Origin: Lactarius indigo
Taxonomy: Eukaryota > Basidiomycota > Agaricomycetes > Russulales > Russulaceae
Direction of reading: 5' to 3'
DNA: 64,000 nucleotides
Assembly (NCBI GenBank): GCA_025766275.1
Contig: JAFKAC010000013.1
Coordinates: 1,364,001-1,428,000, forward strand
Shown: positions 12,003 through 24,443 of the stretch, one piece after another
How the letters are laid out: every line of letters starts with the position of its first letter
Position numbering within the stretch: position 1 is the stretch's first letter
Translations under genes and position numbers: made by a program
Notes under the pieces: generated by a model
What the model was told of the DNA's origin: nothing
The model's database searches: none
What the model saw: only the letters and a program-made list of their open reading frames with translations

Positions 12003-12879
12003 GTGAAGAATGACACACCTGAGGAATTGGTGTGGGGAGGAATCCATTCTATGGTACCCATAACAACGACTACCCCTCCAAAGAAGAGGGGCCAAAAGCC
12101 CAAAAAGGTCGCAGCAGGGACAGGAAATATGCCACCCTAGAAGCGGCTAATGTTGCTGGTCCCGAGGCCGTCAATTAACCTGCTAGCAACACGATCAATG
12201 GCCCAGACATCAAGTCAAAGGCACCTGTGCTCATCTGTGACTCATTGCCAAACACTCACCATGGTCTGCAGATTGCTGCCAGCCAACCCTTTGTCAATTT
12301 TCTCAGGAAGTTGAGGCTGAGCGCAAGTGAAAGCAACTGGAGCTCGAGGAAAAGCTTCAAGCAGCTGAGGAAGTGAAATGAATTTCAATGGAGCTTGAAG
12401 ACAACAGGATAGAGAGGGCTGTTGAGGGGGAAGGTCATTGGCGGCTCATTCAACCAAACGAGGAAAGTCATACCGGTGTAGTGAGTGACCAGAAAGAAGT
12501 GTTCAAACTGAATGAGGTGAGTGGCAACAAAGAGGATGATTCCAAGCTTAGAGAAGTTGAGGTAAGCCAAATTTCAAGGATGAGGAGATATGATCAACTG
12601 CTTACCATCATGCTAGGTCAAACGAAAGCGCAAAGTGTTTTTAAAGACTGAGTTGCACAACAGAAGCACTGCATGCAGCAAGGGGGGAAAGAAAGTTGTC
12701 ACATGAAAATTTCACTTCCAGCCCAGAACAGAACAGGTGGGTGGTGGCCAAAAGGAAATGCAAATTGGAATGGGGAATACGCTGTAGATGGTGTCCCCGG
12801 TGGCAAAAGGAAAAGGGAAAGCAGAGAGAACAATAGAGGCTTACATGCAAGCCCAGACAAAGCAGGAAACGTAAAGGGG
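12003..12879 (+). pseudogene. Basic/coiled-coil protein gene cut by the inner breakpoint (left copy)
   Basis: Plus-strand frames show a basic segment with an AT-hook-like KKRGQKPKK (about 12084), then a charged helical segment (12388-12651), then a Gly/Lys/Arg-rich segment (12673-12879, PGGKRKRESRENN). At 12879 the frame leaves the repeat and continues into spacer sequence with an unrelated C-terminus. Several stops separate the pieces, so either introns or decay must be assumed. No family was recognised. Confidence 0.35.
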
Positions 12880-12989
12880 TCCCTAACTGTGTTGGTATGC
12901 GATAATTACACAGTATGGAAACTAGTGCACAGTGCGACAATGCCTGAGCTGTCTAGAATACAGGGGTCATATTGGATACTCTGGCATTT

Positions 12990-15289
12990 CTATGCCATGT
13001 AGCTTCTGAGAGATGCAGGTTCATCAGGCCATTGGTGGCCCAAGCTGCCATCATCCATGTCAACATTTAGTGTCTCAGACTGCTCCAAGGACTGTTCCCT
13101 GTGTGACCCTAAAAACGGTGACACGCTCAGGATATTGCTGAACCAGTCCTGAGCCCCACTATTACCCCGAACATCCCTAAACACAAAGGCTAGGCTACAA
13201 GCAACAATGATGATTCCTAAGGTCATCCTCTATCGAGTAATTAGCCAGCCGAATCGAATAAAACATATATCTTCACATACATGCATTGTGAGATGGTCTC
13301 CCATTTTCTCTATGACCAGTTTTGACTTCGGTTGTGCCTGCTTCTTTGGGCTGTGAGGCTGAATCCAGTACTTCATCCTTGTCTCTGAACCCCTTTTGGA
13401 TACCCCAGTTATGATCTGGTGCAAATCTCCAGAACCAGAGTATGCCTGAAATCCAACAGTTGCGGAAGGAACTTCTCATTATATGAGATGACACAAACCA
13501 CAGCCTGCAAAATGTCATTTGCTGTTCAACATAGCTCTCAGATTGTGCTTTCATTGGCAAAGGTTTGGGTCACTCATGGTTATGCTGGAGTGATTCCGCT
13601 AGGGAATAGTCCTTCAAGTTAGTAATTCGAGCGCAACCAGTCAATGTTCCTGACAACACTACAGTGCCGCCATGAATGAATGTCACATGAAGAATCATGT
13701 TTTCTGATATCGCATGTGTAGTAGTGTGCAGGAATGGAGCATCCATAAAGTGATTGGAATCAAGTGAATACTAATCTATGCCATTGTAGAGGTTGGTCAC
13801 GGCAAGAAACCTCCCATTGGGGGATACTGCAGAACAACCTCTGAATCAAATTGAGTGTCGTGAGAAAACACTAATGAACCAGAGATAATTGATCATACAT
13901 CTTACAGGATCAAGGACATATGCACCATTTAATTTCTAGAGTCTTTGAATCCCACACTCTATGAGTACAGTAACAGTTAGTAAAATATATAGGGGCTTAG
14001 TCGTAGGAAGTTCACATCATGCCATGATCTAGATATGTCGCCAAAAGGATATGGTCATTAGTTCCTAAAAAGTGAAGCGATTGAGCCATTGGTTCTGGCA
14101 GTTCCCCTTCTGGTTCTGGGAATTTAGGTGGGTCAGGGAGCTGGGCGACGGTATCCCTGTTGATAAGTGACCCTTGCGCACTTAGCGGCTCTAACGGACC
14201 AGACTTACAGATATGGACTGCTGTAGATTAATTAGGACCGCTTTAGATTAGATTTGATCTGTGCAATCTAGGACCCCTTGTAATTTCTTATCTATGACAT
14301 CACTGTACCATGACATCATGCAGACTCCCCTAGAACTGTCATTGTACTACGCCTTTGTTCTCTCTTTAGATATATCCTTATTGTGATGTCACTATGATAT
14401 CATCCTTGTCTGGACTTTCCTTGTTCTTGCACGCCTTGTTCTCTTTACACACACTCCTTTGTCCTGTTGTAGAACAATGTGTCCCTTGTATTCTGTGACA
14501 CTCTGTTACTTACCTTGTAGTTGTGTCACCCTCCTGTATAGTATAAGTAGTAGTGCTTGTATGCTCCTGGTCCACATCAGTTCCCTCACTGTTGTGTGCC
14601 AGGTATGTCTCTTCCCCTCAATTGTATCATCAGTTCCCTCACTGTTGTGTGCCAGACACTCTTGCTTTACCTTGCTTGACTTCCTGTTGCTGCTTTCCAG
14701 CCACCCAGCTTATCTCACCACAGTCTCCTTTGTCCACTGTGAGTATGCTACCTTTGTGTGCTGTTCATCAATCCCAGGTAGCTATTAGTCACTTTAGTCA
14801 CCCAGAGTTGCACACAGGCCAGTAGAAAAGAATGGAGCAAACCTACAGTTCCCTGCTTGATTAGCTGTATGACATTCCCTGAACTGATGGCTAGCAATGT
14901 GTGACTTTGCACGATGCAGTGGACTGAGCCAGAGATGTTGTTAACAGTATGATAGTATGCATTTTCCTGTGAACAGCATTTATAACACCACAGACAGAGC
15001 GAAAAGAGACACTTATGTGTGTGGAATTGCTGACACATATTGTATGCACATCACCGCTGGTGTCACCCACTATGATTGTGTAACCAAAACGAGAACGCCA
15101 GAGCAATGCTGTCACAGGTGCTTTGACTTGAAATTGACAAAGTTCCTGACCACTTCCATTACCCCTGAAGATGATGATGAGACTGTCATCTGCCCCACTA
15201 GCAAACAATGACCCATCATACGAAAACACTAGTGTGTTCACAGAATCTCCATGTTTGACCAGAGTCTTCTTCAACACATATTGGCCCAT
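12990..15289 (-). pseudogene. WD40-repeat gene, split by a solo LTR
   Basis: It starts at the ATG at 15289. The first exon encodes two WD40-like blades: DSVNTLVFSYDGSLFASGAD near residue 15, then a block reading APVTALLWRSRFGYTIIVGD. Further blades are recognisable on the far side of the LTR: LPDPPKFPEPEG and ATYLDHGM (about 14040-14150), GRFLAVTNLYNG (about 13800) and HVTFIHGGTVVLSGTLTGCA (about 13650). A 51-nt intron (13230-13280, GTATGTG...TAG) fits the last junction. The last exon (12990-13229) encodes a hydrophobic segment (LGIIIVACSLAFVF) and an acidic tail. WD40 propellers act as protein-interaction scaffolds; the specific role is unknown. The LTR at 14159-14770 disrupts an exon, and some exon joins could not be placed in frame, so it is called a pseudogene. 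Confidence 0.65.
14159..14770 (+). repeat. Solo LTR (gypsy 1 family) inside the WD40 gene
   Basis: 612 bp starting TGTTGATAAG and ending GTTCATCA. It is flanked by the 5-bp target duplication ATCCC at 14154-14158 and 14771-14775. The 3' portion matches the LTR at 1650-2060 in opposite orientation. No internal retroelement sequence is present, so it is the product of LTR-LTR recombination. Removing it joins an intron end (TGACTAATAG) to the exon reading ATWDTVAQLPDPPKFPE. Confidence 0.85.
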
Positions 15290-15410
15290 GTTTCAGGTAG
15301 GCCAGAGAAATAGGATTATAGGAGTGTTGTCCTTGCAATGACAATCTGTTGTGAGCAGCCAAGCAGCCAGCCCAAGTAAATAAAAGCTGCTGTGCTAATT
15401 GTAGTACAAA

Positions 15411-16390
15411 TTAGGACTCATTGAATGCCAATTGCATGGGGCTTTCTGCCACTTTCTCTTCTTGTGATGATCTAAAATTATGTGTTTTCCCCTTTACGTT
15501 TCCTGCTTTGTCTGGGCTTGCATGTAAGCCTCTATTGTTCTCTCTGCTTTCCCTTTTCCTTTTGCCACCGGGGACACCATCTACAGCGTATTCCCCATTC
15601 CAATTTGCATTTCCTTTTGGCCACCACCCACCTGTTCTGTTCTGGGCTGGAAGTGAAATTTTCATGTGACAACTTTCTTTCCCCCCTTGCTGCATGCAGT
15701 GCTTCTGTTGTGCAACTCAGTCTTTAAAAACACTTTGCGCTTTCGTTTGACCTAGCATGATGGTAAGCAGTTGATCATATCTCCTCATCCTTGAAATTTG
15801 GCTTACCTCAACTTCTCTAAGCTTGGAATCATCCTCTTTGTTGCCACTCACCTCATTCAGTTTGAACACTTCTTTCTGGTCACTCACTACACCGGTATGA
15901 CTTTCCTCGTTTGGTTGAATGAGCCGCCAATGACCTTCCCCCTCAACAGCCCTCTCTATCCTGTTGTCTTCAAGCTCCATTGAAATTCATTTCACTTCCT
16001 CAGCTGCTTGAAGCTTTTCCTCGAGCTCCAGTTGCTTTCACTTGCGCTCAGCCTCAACTTCCTGAGAAAATTGACAAAGGGTTGGCTGGCAGCAATCTGC
16101 AGACCATGGTGAGTGTTTGGCAATGAGTCACAGATGAGCACAGGTGCCTTTGACTTGATGTCTGGGCCATTGATCGTGTTGCTAGCAGGTTAATTGACGG
16201 CCTCGGGACCAGCAACATTAGCCGCTTCTAGGGTGGCATATTTCCTGTCCCTGCTGCGACCTTTTTGGGCTTTTGGCCCCTCTTCTTTGGAGGGGTAGTC
16301 GTTGTTATGGGTACCATAGAATGGATTCCTCCCCACACCAATTCCTCAGGTGTGTCATTCTTCACAGCCTTTTTCTTTTCGACTTGTTCT
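15411..16390 (-). pseudogene. Basic/coiled-coil protein gene (right copy, intact 3' end)
   Basis: The same gene pieces as 12003-12879: an AT-hook-like segment (about 16240-16390), charged helix (15717-15980) and Gly/Lys/Arg-rich segment (15411-15695). Here the last frame crosses the arm boundary at 15489 and continues for 25 codons (SSQEEKVAESPMQLAFNES) before its stop. This suggests that the right side is the parental copy. No family or catalytic motif was recognised. Confidence 0.35.
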
Positions 16391-16569
16391 GGTCCTTGGT
16401 TTTTCAGACAGTGCTAACAGCTTGACAGGTGGGGGTTAGGTTTTCTCCCTGCAAAAACCTTCTCATCGCTCCCTGGACTCGCTGGACACACAAGTTTCAA
16501 ACATCCAGATATCACACCCCCCAAGGATTTGTTGTTGTGCACTTTCTTACCCAACGTTGGATGGTATGC

Positions 16570-17273
16570 CTGCATTTCTCTTGGCCCATTTTGGTTCTGC
16601 AATGACTACCTCGTGTTTGACTGGGCACATTATCACTACGTGACACTCCAGTCATCGGCTCCCAAGATCATGGAAGGCAGCAATCTATGGTCAGCAGTAT
16701 CAATCAAGCATGATTCTATTGACGGCGTCCCATGGAAGAACGCGAAGAAAATGTACATGACAATTGATGCTGTCCAAACTGGCTCACTCCTTTTCAAGAC
16801 TTATGGCTTCAATTACACCGGACTAAAACCTTCAACACCTCCATGTTGGATAGAACAGATGTGTGAGTCGAATGCTTGCAGAGTCTTGGCCATCACTCAA
16901 GAAAGCTTGCGACATCAGACTTCAAGGATCAATTCGGCCATGTTCCATACCCAGAGTTCAATGGCAAAGGCAGATGTGTATGATCGAACCTCATGTCTGG
17001 GTATTGGGCATTCAAGCAGGCAGTTTGCTCATTTCATGTCTTTTTTGGGTTGCTCTCTTAGTCTGTTTGTCTAGGATGAGATCTGACAAGACTGAAACAA
17101 CCACGGGGCAATGTTTGTCCCCATCGCTGCTGGAATCGACCAGACAACCGTTTTGGTTGGGACGGGTCATTGGAATACTACCCTGTCTATGTTTTGGTTG
17201 GGAACCTCACAAACACAGCAGGCAAGCACATGGAAATGGCATACTTCCAGTCGCCTTCTTACTCATACCAAAG
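16570..17273 (+). pseudogene. Plavaka-type (CACTA-group) transposase, N-terminal part (right copy)
   Basis: The core order matches fungal Plavaka transposases: DYLVFDWAHYHYVTLQSSAP, then a segment centred on VPWKNAKKMYMTIDA, then FKTYGFNYTGLKPSTPPCW, then VPYPEFNGKGRCV and SNLMSGYWAFKQ in a second frame, then AMFVPIAAGIDQTTVLVGTG in a third, then EYYPVYVLVGNLTNTAG. This is the conserved N-terminal third of a cut-and-paste transposase. At least two frame changes and a stop break it. A GTAAGT donor follows at about 17275. The catalytic part was not found nearby. A matching C-terminal fragment lies at 29385-29902, but whether the two belong together is unclear. The family assignment comes from remembered family conservation, without a database search. 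Confidence 0.6.
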
Positions 17274-19212
17274 CGTAAGTGGTGTTTGGTACTGTCCATA
17301 TAGGTCTCATGCTACACGACTAGCAGTCAATGTACATTGCGTTGCCCCTATCATTGTACCTCTTTCTATATCCTAGCTAGAGTTTGCTCTCCAACCTTGC
17401 TAGCTTTAAAATGTTGGCGTGAGGTAGCTGAACATGGACTAGCTGCCGCCAGTGGTTTCTCCAATGGTATTTGAAGCCCATGCACCATCTCTGCAAGAAC
17501 ATGTCAAAGGTACTGAGTACATGTCTCTTGCCCAACAGTGGCATGACGGGCATCCAGATTATCACCACTAGCCCTGCACCGCACAAGTTCGTCCCACTCC
17601 CTGTTGTCTTTCCACTCCACATGGAGTTAGAAAGGACAAAAGGATTCAAATGCATACATATTCTGTGCCAATAATGTACGAGTACTACAACAGCAACCAA
17701 GCACTCAACACTTATCAGTTTTTCCTTGCTCAACCTTTCCCATTCTGTTGCCTGCAAACGCATATAGAACATATGCAGGGGAAATCAGATTCAACAACAC
17801 ACTAAGAGTGTCAACATTGGCAGACAGTACCCCAGCGCAAGACTCACATTCAACGATGTTGGTTGCAAACTGGTGGGGCTACATTCGCAAGGAGGGAGCG
17901 TCTCTACAGCCAGCAGAGAAGACAGCGAAGGTGTTGTAGGAACGACGACAGGTTCAGAAACTGTGCCTGTGAATATTGGCTTTAAGACATCTTTGTAAGT
18001 ACTCACTGATGTTCAGCAAAATCCTCATGAACTTCTGTAGTGCTGTTGAATGTTCCTCTTCTCTTTTTCGCTTAGGGGACTGCATTGATAGCCAACAGAG
18101 GAGAGCAAGATGCTTGAGTCGGGTAGCCACATGCCGTGCTGCATCGGTGTTTGCTTGCACTTAACTTTCTTTCCAACCATTTTGCTCGTGCTGTGCACTT
18201 ACGATGGCAGGGTGATCATCTGGAAGGAACAACAAACAGCTAGTGCGGGCAGGGCAAAAAAAAAATCAAGATTTCTGTTCTCATATTCAAAGGTGCCGTG
18301 CTACTCTGTATCTTCCTTTCCACTCCCCCAAACCTAACCATACGTCTGGACGATGGCCAGTGTGGTGCAGACGATGTTCGAGGCGCACGTCATCAGGTGC
18401 AACACCATGTCATGGGCACCAGCTGCGTGAGTGGCTACTCACCGAAAACTTGATGCACTGGCATTGGCACACATGGACCAACTTCCCCCTTGTCACCTCC
18501 TCTTCCCTTGGCCCTCCACCCCACCTCCCCTGCCAATGCCACCATGGTAGCAGTGGCAGTGACAGCCTTGTGTCTCACGGCCCCCACGTACCGGCAGCTC
18601 TCGCCTCCTGCATCAATCTGTGCACTCTTCCCCTCCATCCACACACTGTACACCCCAGTGTTGTGCCAGTCAGTGACTAGTTGTAACAGTCAGGATGACT
18701 GTTGGACCATGGGGTTGGTGACCGCAAACGACCATGACTATTCCCATGGGGTGGGTAGCTCTCATATCAGACAGACAAGGAGCAATGAAGAGTATAACAT
18801 ATAAATGTGTAATCGATTACAGTACAGTATTTGCTACTTCATGTGATGAGTAAAGTCATGGTTGTTTCATGGTCAATGACAAGTCAGTGACAAGCCAATA
18901 CATGTATTACCTGACTTCCACTTCCAGTCAGCGACGGTCCAACACTGGTACCCCCACTCCCATGAGCACATCACCAGTGCCCATGTTCAGTGGTGCCCGC
19001 CCACTCCAGGCCCAGCAGCAGTTGGGCTAAATATGGTAACCACATACCAGTGCCACACCCTTTGGGCCCTCCACAAAATTTAAATGCTGCTCATGCACAT
19101 TTACTGGGGAGGAGTCATGCATGTGGTTTCAAATTCAGAAGTAATAAGAAATACAAATCACAAAGTGTGTGCTTCTGAGTCATCTTCCTCATTGTCCTTT
19201 TCCATTCTGACG
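17274..19212. other. Unassigned part of right inner arm
   Basis: Mirror of 9156-11094. It contains short frames on both strands (17471-17674 plus, 17748-17939 plus, 17954-18160 minus, 18243-18680 plus) without recognised domains. It follows the transposase fragment directly and may include its later exons in decayed form. Confidence 0.4.
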
Positions 19213-19324
19213 CTGTGGGCATTTTACAATGTAATCCAATTCAGTCAGCTATTTCATGAAATATGACTATATGATTGGTCAGATTTTTGCAACTGAATTG
19301 TATTACATTGTAAAATTCCCACAG
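19213..19324. mobile_element. 112-bp MITE-like element (right copy)
   Basis: Mirror of 9044-9155, with the same roughly 32-bp imperfect terminal inverted repeats. Identical position in both arms shows that it was present before the inverted duplication. Confidence 0.55.
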
Positions 19325-20256
19325 TGGCATGAGTCAGATTAGGGTGTCTTGTGTTGACACCCCATTGACAATGTAGATGGGCACTGGTCTATAACATTCT
19401 CTAGACCTGTTGTTGTTTCTCTGAAAAAGTGTATGACTTTTAAACTTTGTTGGTGTACGCTGACACCTTATGGTACTTTTCAGAAGCAGTAAATTGTAAT
19501 ATGTGACTCGTACTTTGTCTACCCTTGACTTCCATGGCTTGCAGAAAATTTAGTTTCGTGGACGGACTCCCAAGGTGGTTTCAATGGCGAAAATGCTGAC
19601 AATGACAATCCCTTACCAGCGGAAGCCATCAAAAATGGAGGCACACTGCCATTGGAAGGCAATGAGTAGTCCATAAGTTTGGCCTGGCAGCAAAGATGAG
19701 GTGAAAATGAAGATTGAGCAAAGACCTTCCAGAAGATCATTGCCGAGGTCAGGAGGGACACTGCTGGACCTTCTTGACTCGGAGTCGCCATAATACCAAA
19801 CACTTACACAATTGACTAAGAGCTTAGAGCTGGCTGACTGCCATCCCCCTGGCCTCACAAAGTTTCTTTGTTAATGTAGATGTCTATTGCTTCATGGACT
19901 ATCCACTGGTTCTACCCACATACCAAGAGTCAGATATAGCACAAGATATTGTCAGGGTGTGGACTGGAGTGAACCATTAAGACTGCTGAGAAGAGATGAC
20001 GAGTCTTATGCAAATAGATTGCCAAACAAAAGACCTTGCCAGAAGTGACTTTTGAATGACATTGATCTGGGGCCATCAGTGGTTCACATGTCCATACTGG
20101 CTGACTGTCGGGAAGTAGATGTGCATGTACGATATTGGGAGGGGGGGGGGGGGTTCTAAACTGGCTGTGGGGTAAGTTATAATTTTGACTTTGTCAAGCT
20201 GTGTCACGGAGTTTTTTTGGGGTCGCATTGTTGTAATCTGGGTAGTGTACAGAACA
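19325..20256. other. Unassigned part of right inner arm
   Basis: Mirror of 8113-9043. It holds a run of 13 G near 20141-20153, one base longer than the C run in the left arm, and short frames of unknown meaning at 19519-19858. Confidence 0.4.
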
Positions 20257-20622
20257 CTAGTACTGGAAAGTGAGCTCTGTGGCTTGCGTAGCAAGGTTCT
20301 GGGAAGTGGTGTGAGAGAGCATGTTGAGTCTGTCCTGGAGGTCCACGTAGTCCTCTTTGAGGGTGCTCAGTTCCAAGCACAGGGAGTGGACATCCCGGTC
20401 TGCTTCTGTCTTCAAGTTTTTGGTTGAGTTGTGGCTCTCTGTTTTGCTATGCACATCTTCACCCTCACGTTCCTTTAAGATGCACTCTTTTTCTTCTCGC
20501 TCATCTTGTTCGTGTTTGGCCAGCCACCAACGGTCAGCTTTGAAGTGTCTGATAGTTGGACTGCACTTGTGGAGATGGGTTCCGAGCTGGACACAGGTGG
20601 TCCCTGTGGCAGTGAGACACAC
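20257..20622 (-). CDS. Possible coiled-coil ORF (right copy)
   Basis: A 121-codon frame identical to 7747-8112. The charged, heptad-like C-terminal two thirds suggest a coiled coil. Function unknown. Confidence 0.35.
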   Translation of the reverse strand: MCLTATGTTCVQLGTHLHKCSPTIRHFKADRWWLAKHEQDEREEKECILKEREGEDVHSKTESHNSTKNLKTEADRDVHSLCLELSTLKEDYVDLQDRLNMLSHTTSQNLATQATELTFQY

Positions 20623-22764
20623 CCAGAAACTCCTGAATCACTTGATTTGTTCCCCTTCTGAGTAGTTATCAGAGAAAAAAACATACATACATACAAAAAC
20701 TGGTGTTTTTAGCCAACCTGATCAAGTTGACTGCCGTCCTTAGGAACCTGGAACAGGGGCATAATGTTAGGATCATGGGGCAGAGGTGCTTCAGCTATGT
20801 GTAGGCCTTTTTGCACAGAGTCAGTCTATCTGGGAAGAAGACGGTATGGAGACAGTAAGCACATACTGATCTTGTTGAGCGCAAACATGAACCTGCAAGG
20901 ACCACTTGCCCTCCACCTCATACCTGACCCCACAAGGTAATGGTGCTTTAGGTACTCCTGGGTATTCTCGCACAGCATCAGGTCTGTCAACAAGAGAGAG
21001 TGGAGGGGTATGTGGATAGCCAGACGACACTCATAAGTAGTGTTAAAAACAAACACATTTCCTGCACAGTGGTTGAGACACCGTGCATTGCAGCGAAAGG
21101 TATGAACTACGTGAGCAACGAGAGTCCCAGCTCCAATGTCATCATGTCATCATTGGACTTTCATGCAGTGGAACAAGTTGACGGAGCGTCGACATTACTT
21201 TTCTTCACAGAGGTTCAGCTTGGGCCATTGTGGGATGCCTGGGTTGTCCTAGGGTTTAGCACTGGAGTGAAATGTGTACATTGTCCTGCTCAACAACAGC
21301 TGGGTACATACTTGATAGATGAGGAGGGGTTGGTATCTTCACATTGACAGAAAGGATCAAAGAATACTTGCTGTTTCTTCCCACAATGAATACACGATCC
21401 AAAACAACACTGTTGGAGCCCAACAAAGTATCCTGAACTAGTACTCCCAGCTGTGGCATGGCCATATGCACGCTTGTCGGCTCGATGGTTTAATACTAAA
21501 AACCATTTGGGTGCACATAAATTGGCTCTTTTTTACCAGGCATGGCACCATACCCTGAACATCGAATTTGACTCCGAGACCCAGCAAGGCTCCCAGAAAC
21601 ATTGAAACAGGATTGGGTCACAGCAAGTTCGAGTGGATCTGGTTGAGACTCCTGAGAAAATTCAGTCCCAGAGACAGACACAAGTGGGTAAACATGGAAT
21701 CCAGATGTTTCAGACATCATATCAAGGCCACAGAGTTAACTAAAACACACTGCACAAGCCTGAGACCCAACTGCTGGTGAGGCCCAATGGTTGAGAGCAA
21801 GGTTGAGAGTCTTGAGATGCGTAGTACGTGTGATATATACTAATTACCAAAGTAAAGGTAACAGATTTATGATCGGCTGTTTTTGGGTACACCAGATTTC
21901 AATTATCTTAATCTGGAAAGAGTACATATACATGGACATTCCCCAAAAGTTCCCTCGATTATAAGCGCTACCCCCCCAGCTGTACTGGTCGCTCTATCGA
22001 GGGTCCTTAGCACAGCTGGCACCCCCATAGAGTGAGCAGTCATCAGTCTATAAAAGTCTCATGGTGATCCATGTACCTTGTCTCCATGAGTCTGAGTCCA
22101 TCTGACCAACTCTAACAAGGAAGCGCACACCACCCGTCTGATGAATGATTGAAATATATATGTGTACAGTTAAATAGGAAACCACCTTGGGCATTTGTTG
22201 TACTCTCCATGTAACATGCAACAATTTGAATCCGGTCACAGCTGATTTTCGGCTTGTGCATTACTGTAGCACCCTAATGCCAGTGTTAGACATTAGACTG
22301 TGACACTCTGGCTTACTACTCTGTCCAAACAAAATCATATATAACACAACAAAAATCAAGACCCCCAATACCCCCCATCCAATCATCCTCAATGCTATCT
22401 CACAGTACCAGGTGCATATGACCATTTGGGACCAATGAAACGATGAGGGCTTTGTGAGTAACATACAACTTTTTCACTGTATCTTCTGTCACTCGAGTGT
22501 GTTATAACTAAGATCACTGACCTGAACACCTCAACTACTTCAAACACGGAGTCCAATCAGGCACTGGCAAGTAGCAATGATGTGACCACAGATGGCACAG
22601 AAATTAATGTCGAAGACCCATTCAGAGCCACTAGTAAGCCTCTAAGAAGGAACCCTCACATTTTGACCTAACAAAGCGCATCAGATATTGTTTGGTGGAC
22701 CAACCAAGTCAATTGGCGTCCCACGGGGCTTTATGTCAACAGCAGTCATCCTGACCATGCTGCC
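20623..22764. other. Unassigned part of right inner arm
   Basis: Mirror of 5605-7746, with several 60-115 codon frames and no recognised domain. The frame at 21000-21347 differs from its partner by one residue (Asn for Asp). Confidence 0.4.
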
Positions 22765-23016
22765 TTGCATAGATCACTTGCGGTGGCAGAGATATACAAA
22801 GAACTTGATGATCTGAACGAAGAGATTGTGGCTTTAGTGTTGGCTCAGAATAAGGAGGTTAAGAGACAGCTGGCGGAAATGAAGAAGGAGATATCAGACA
22901 TATGCAGTAATTTCATTGCCCTACATACAAGGTTACACCAACCTGGTCTTGATATTCCTACCCTCATGCTCTTCCATGTCATGGTTGTGTTTATTATATT
23001 TGTAGTCATGCACTGA
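22765..23016 (+). CDS. Small coiled-coil protein with C-terminal membrane segment (right copy)
   Basis: Identical to 5353-5604. The upstream segment 22510-22670 reads as Ser/Thr/Asn-rich coding-like sequence (NTSTTSNTESNQALASSNDV), possibly an earlier exon. Features are a coiled coil (residues 6-50) and a terminal hydrophobic helix (64-82), consistent with a tail-anchored protein. Family unknown. Confidence 0.4.
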   Translation: MHRSLAVAEIYKELDDLNEEIVALVLAQNKEVKRQLAEMKKEISDICSNFIALHTRLHQPGLDIPTLMLFHVMVVFIIFVVMH

Positions 23017-24443
23017 AAGTTTGAAAGCTTGCATTGATATCCGAGTTAATGTGTCCTCTTGCTGGGTGGCACAATTTGCAGGGGAGTGTGTGCTCAGCTA
23101 CACTGGGAACAGGACTGGGCCGGACCGTTTCTGATCATCTTGCCTCGTTGTGAGCTTGGTTGCAAGCTTCTAATTTTTGGCTTGTTTTTTGGACTTGGCC
23201 TTTGGCCACTACCCTACATCATCCTTAGTTATCGGCCTGGGGCATCCTGAGTACACAAATTTGCCATCTTCCACCAGCACCTAGATAGCTTAAGGCAGAG
23301 ACATGGACCTTGACATGGATGGCAAGCGATCTGAGCAAGGATCCAAGTGTAAGATAAAAGGTGGTCCATACTAGGAGCACTAGATGTGACATGTGACATG
23401 TGACACCCAAATATGGTAGGAGCTAGTTCCCCTAGTCACAGCTGGTCAAATTTTGTTTTGCTGATGCCAACTAAGTTACTTTTGCCTTGTGTCACAGTCC
23501 CTCAACCTTGTTGTCACCAGCCTTGAATCCCCCCTCAGCATTCGGTAAAAGACTCCCTGCTCCCAGAGACCTCCTCTTCTCAAACTCTTGCAGATCATGC
23601 AGAATGTCTCACAAATTGCGGGTGGCACCAAGCAGTTATTCAACACCTTGTTCAACATGGTGCAAAGGGTGGATGACCTGATCTTTGCAACAGGTATTGC
23701 ATTGTGCTCACGCTGACCTCTGATCGATTTCGCAAATTTATTATGCTGAGAGAAAATGCGCAGAGAAGGGATCTCTCAATCCCATCACCACATGGGGAAA
23801 CCAGGTGCCCCTCCAAGAAAAGTCGCAGTGATCACATCCTCAGTCCTCAGGCCTCAGGCCTCAGTCTTTGTTCCAATCACATCAGTTTTCTAGATCTGAC
23901 TCTGGTCAGCTCCTGTGACTATTGAATTTTGACCTACCAATGGCCTTTTTAATCCAATTCAGGACAGCGTGGGCATGCAGGCTTCTGGTCTCTGACACTC
24001 TTGTAGAGCAGAAGGTAGTTGGTGACGTCAATACCTTCTTTGAATACATATGGCAGTGTGTCTAACCTAACCCCTTTTTAAAACGAGTGACTCACCTAAA
24101 ACTTTATTTTTTTTGGGTTGCTTTGGACAAGCGTGCTACTCTCTGGCACATTTGTATAATCCCTACCCTGGACTGAGCAGGCAAAGTCGTAAACTAGGTC
24201 TGCATTGTGGCAGTGCCATGAGTGAGTGAATGACGGAGGGTGAGTAGCCATGCACATATGTAGCTGTGTAGATGGTGATTATATTATTTACAGCATCATC
24301 AATCATGGGCCCTCTGCACACTTTACTTCTGTCTTTACTCAATATTAAACCTGTGATTTGGACTGTAAGACATATATTTACTTGACAGGTTTAAGTCACC
24401 AGTATTGTTTTTCTTTCATCTGTGTTGGCCAAATACTATCAGG
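23017..24443. other. Unassigned region upstream of the Crinkler-like gene
   Basis: It contains a hydrophobic 63-codon frame (23059-23250), short frames at 23487-23925, and AT-rich sequence directly upstream of the gene start at 24444. No promoter element could be assigned with confidence. Confidence 0.35.

Larger units (their letters stand above)
3849..12879 (+). repeat. Inner inverted-repeat arm, left copy (about 9 kb)
   Basis: The reverse complement of 15489-24520. Every ORF longer than 60 codons in this arm has an equivalent on the opposite strand of the other arm, at coordinates summing to 28368 (28369 for positions left of about 8220). The differences found were one C-run length change (12 C at 8216-8227 against 13 G near 20141-20153), one base behind an Asp/Asn difference in the ORF at 7022-7369, and one transition at 3854. 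The arm ends at AACGG (3849) outside and AAAGGGG (12879) inside. Confidence 0.95.
12880..15488. other. Spacer of the large inverted repeat
   Basis: 2,609 bp of single-copy sequence between the inner arms. It is almost entirely occupied by one WD40-type gene on the minus strand and the solo LTR inserted in it. Homology between the arms stops at AAAGGGG on the left (12879) and its complement on the right (15489). Confidence 0.9.

Noticed and set aside
16529..17074. 181-codon ORF taken as an intact gene
   Set aside because: The conserved transposase order needs three different frames in this region, so the ORF is only one piece of a frameshifted relic.
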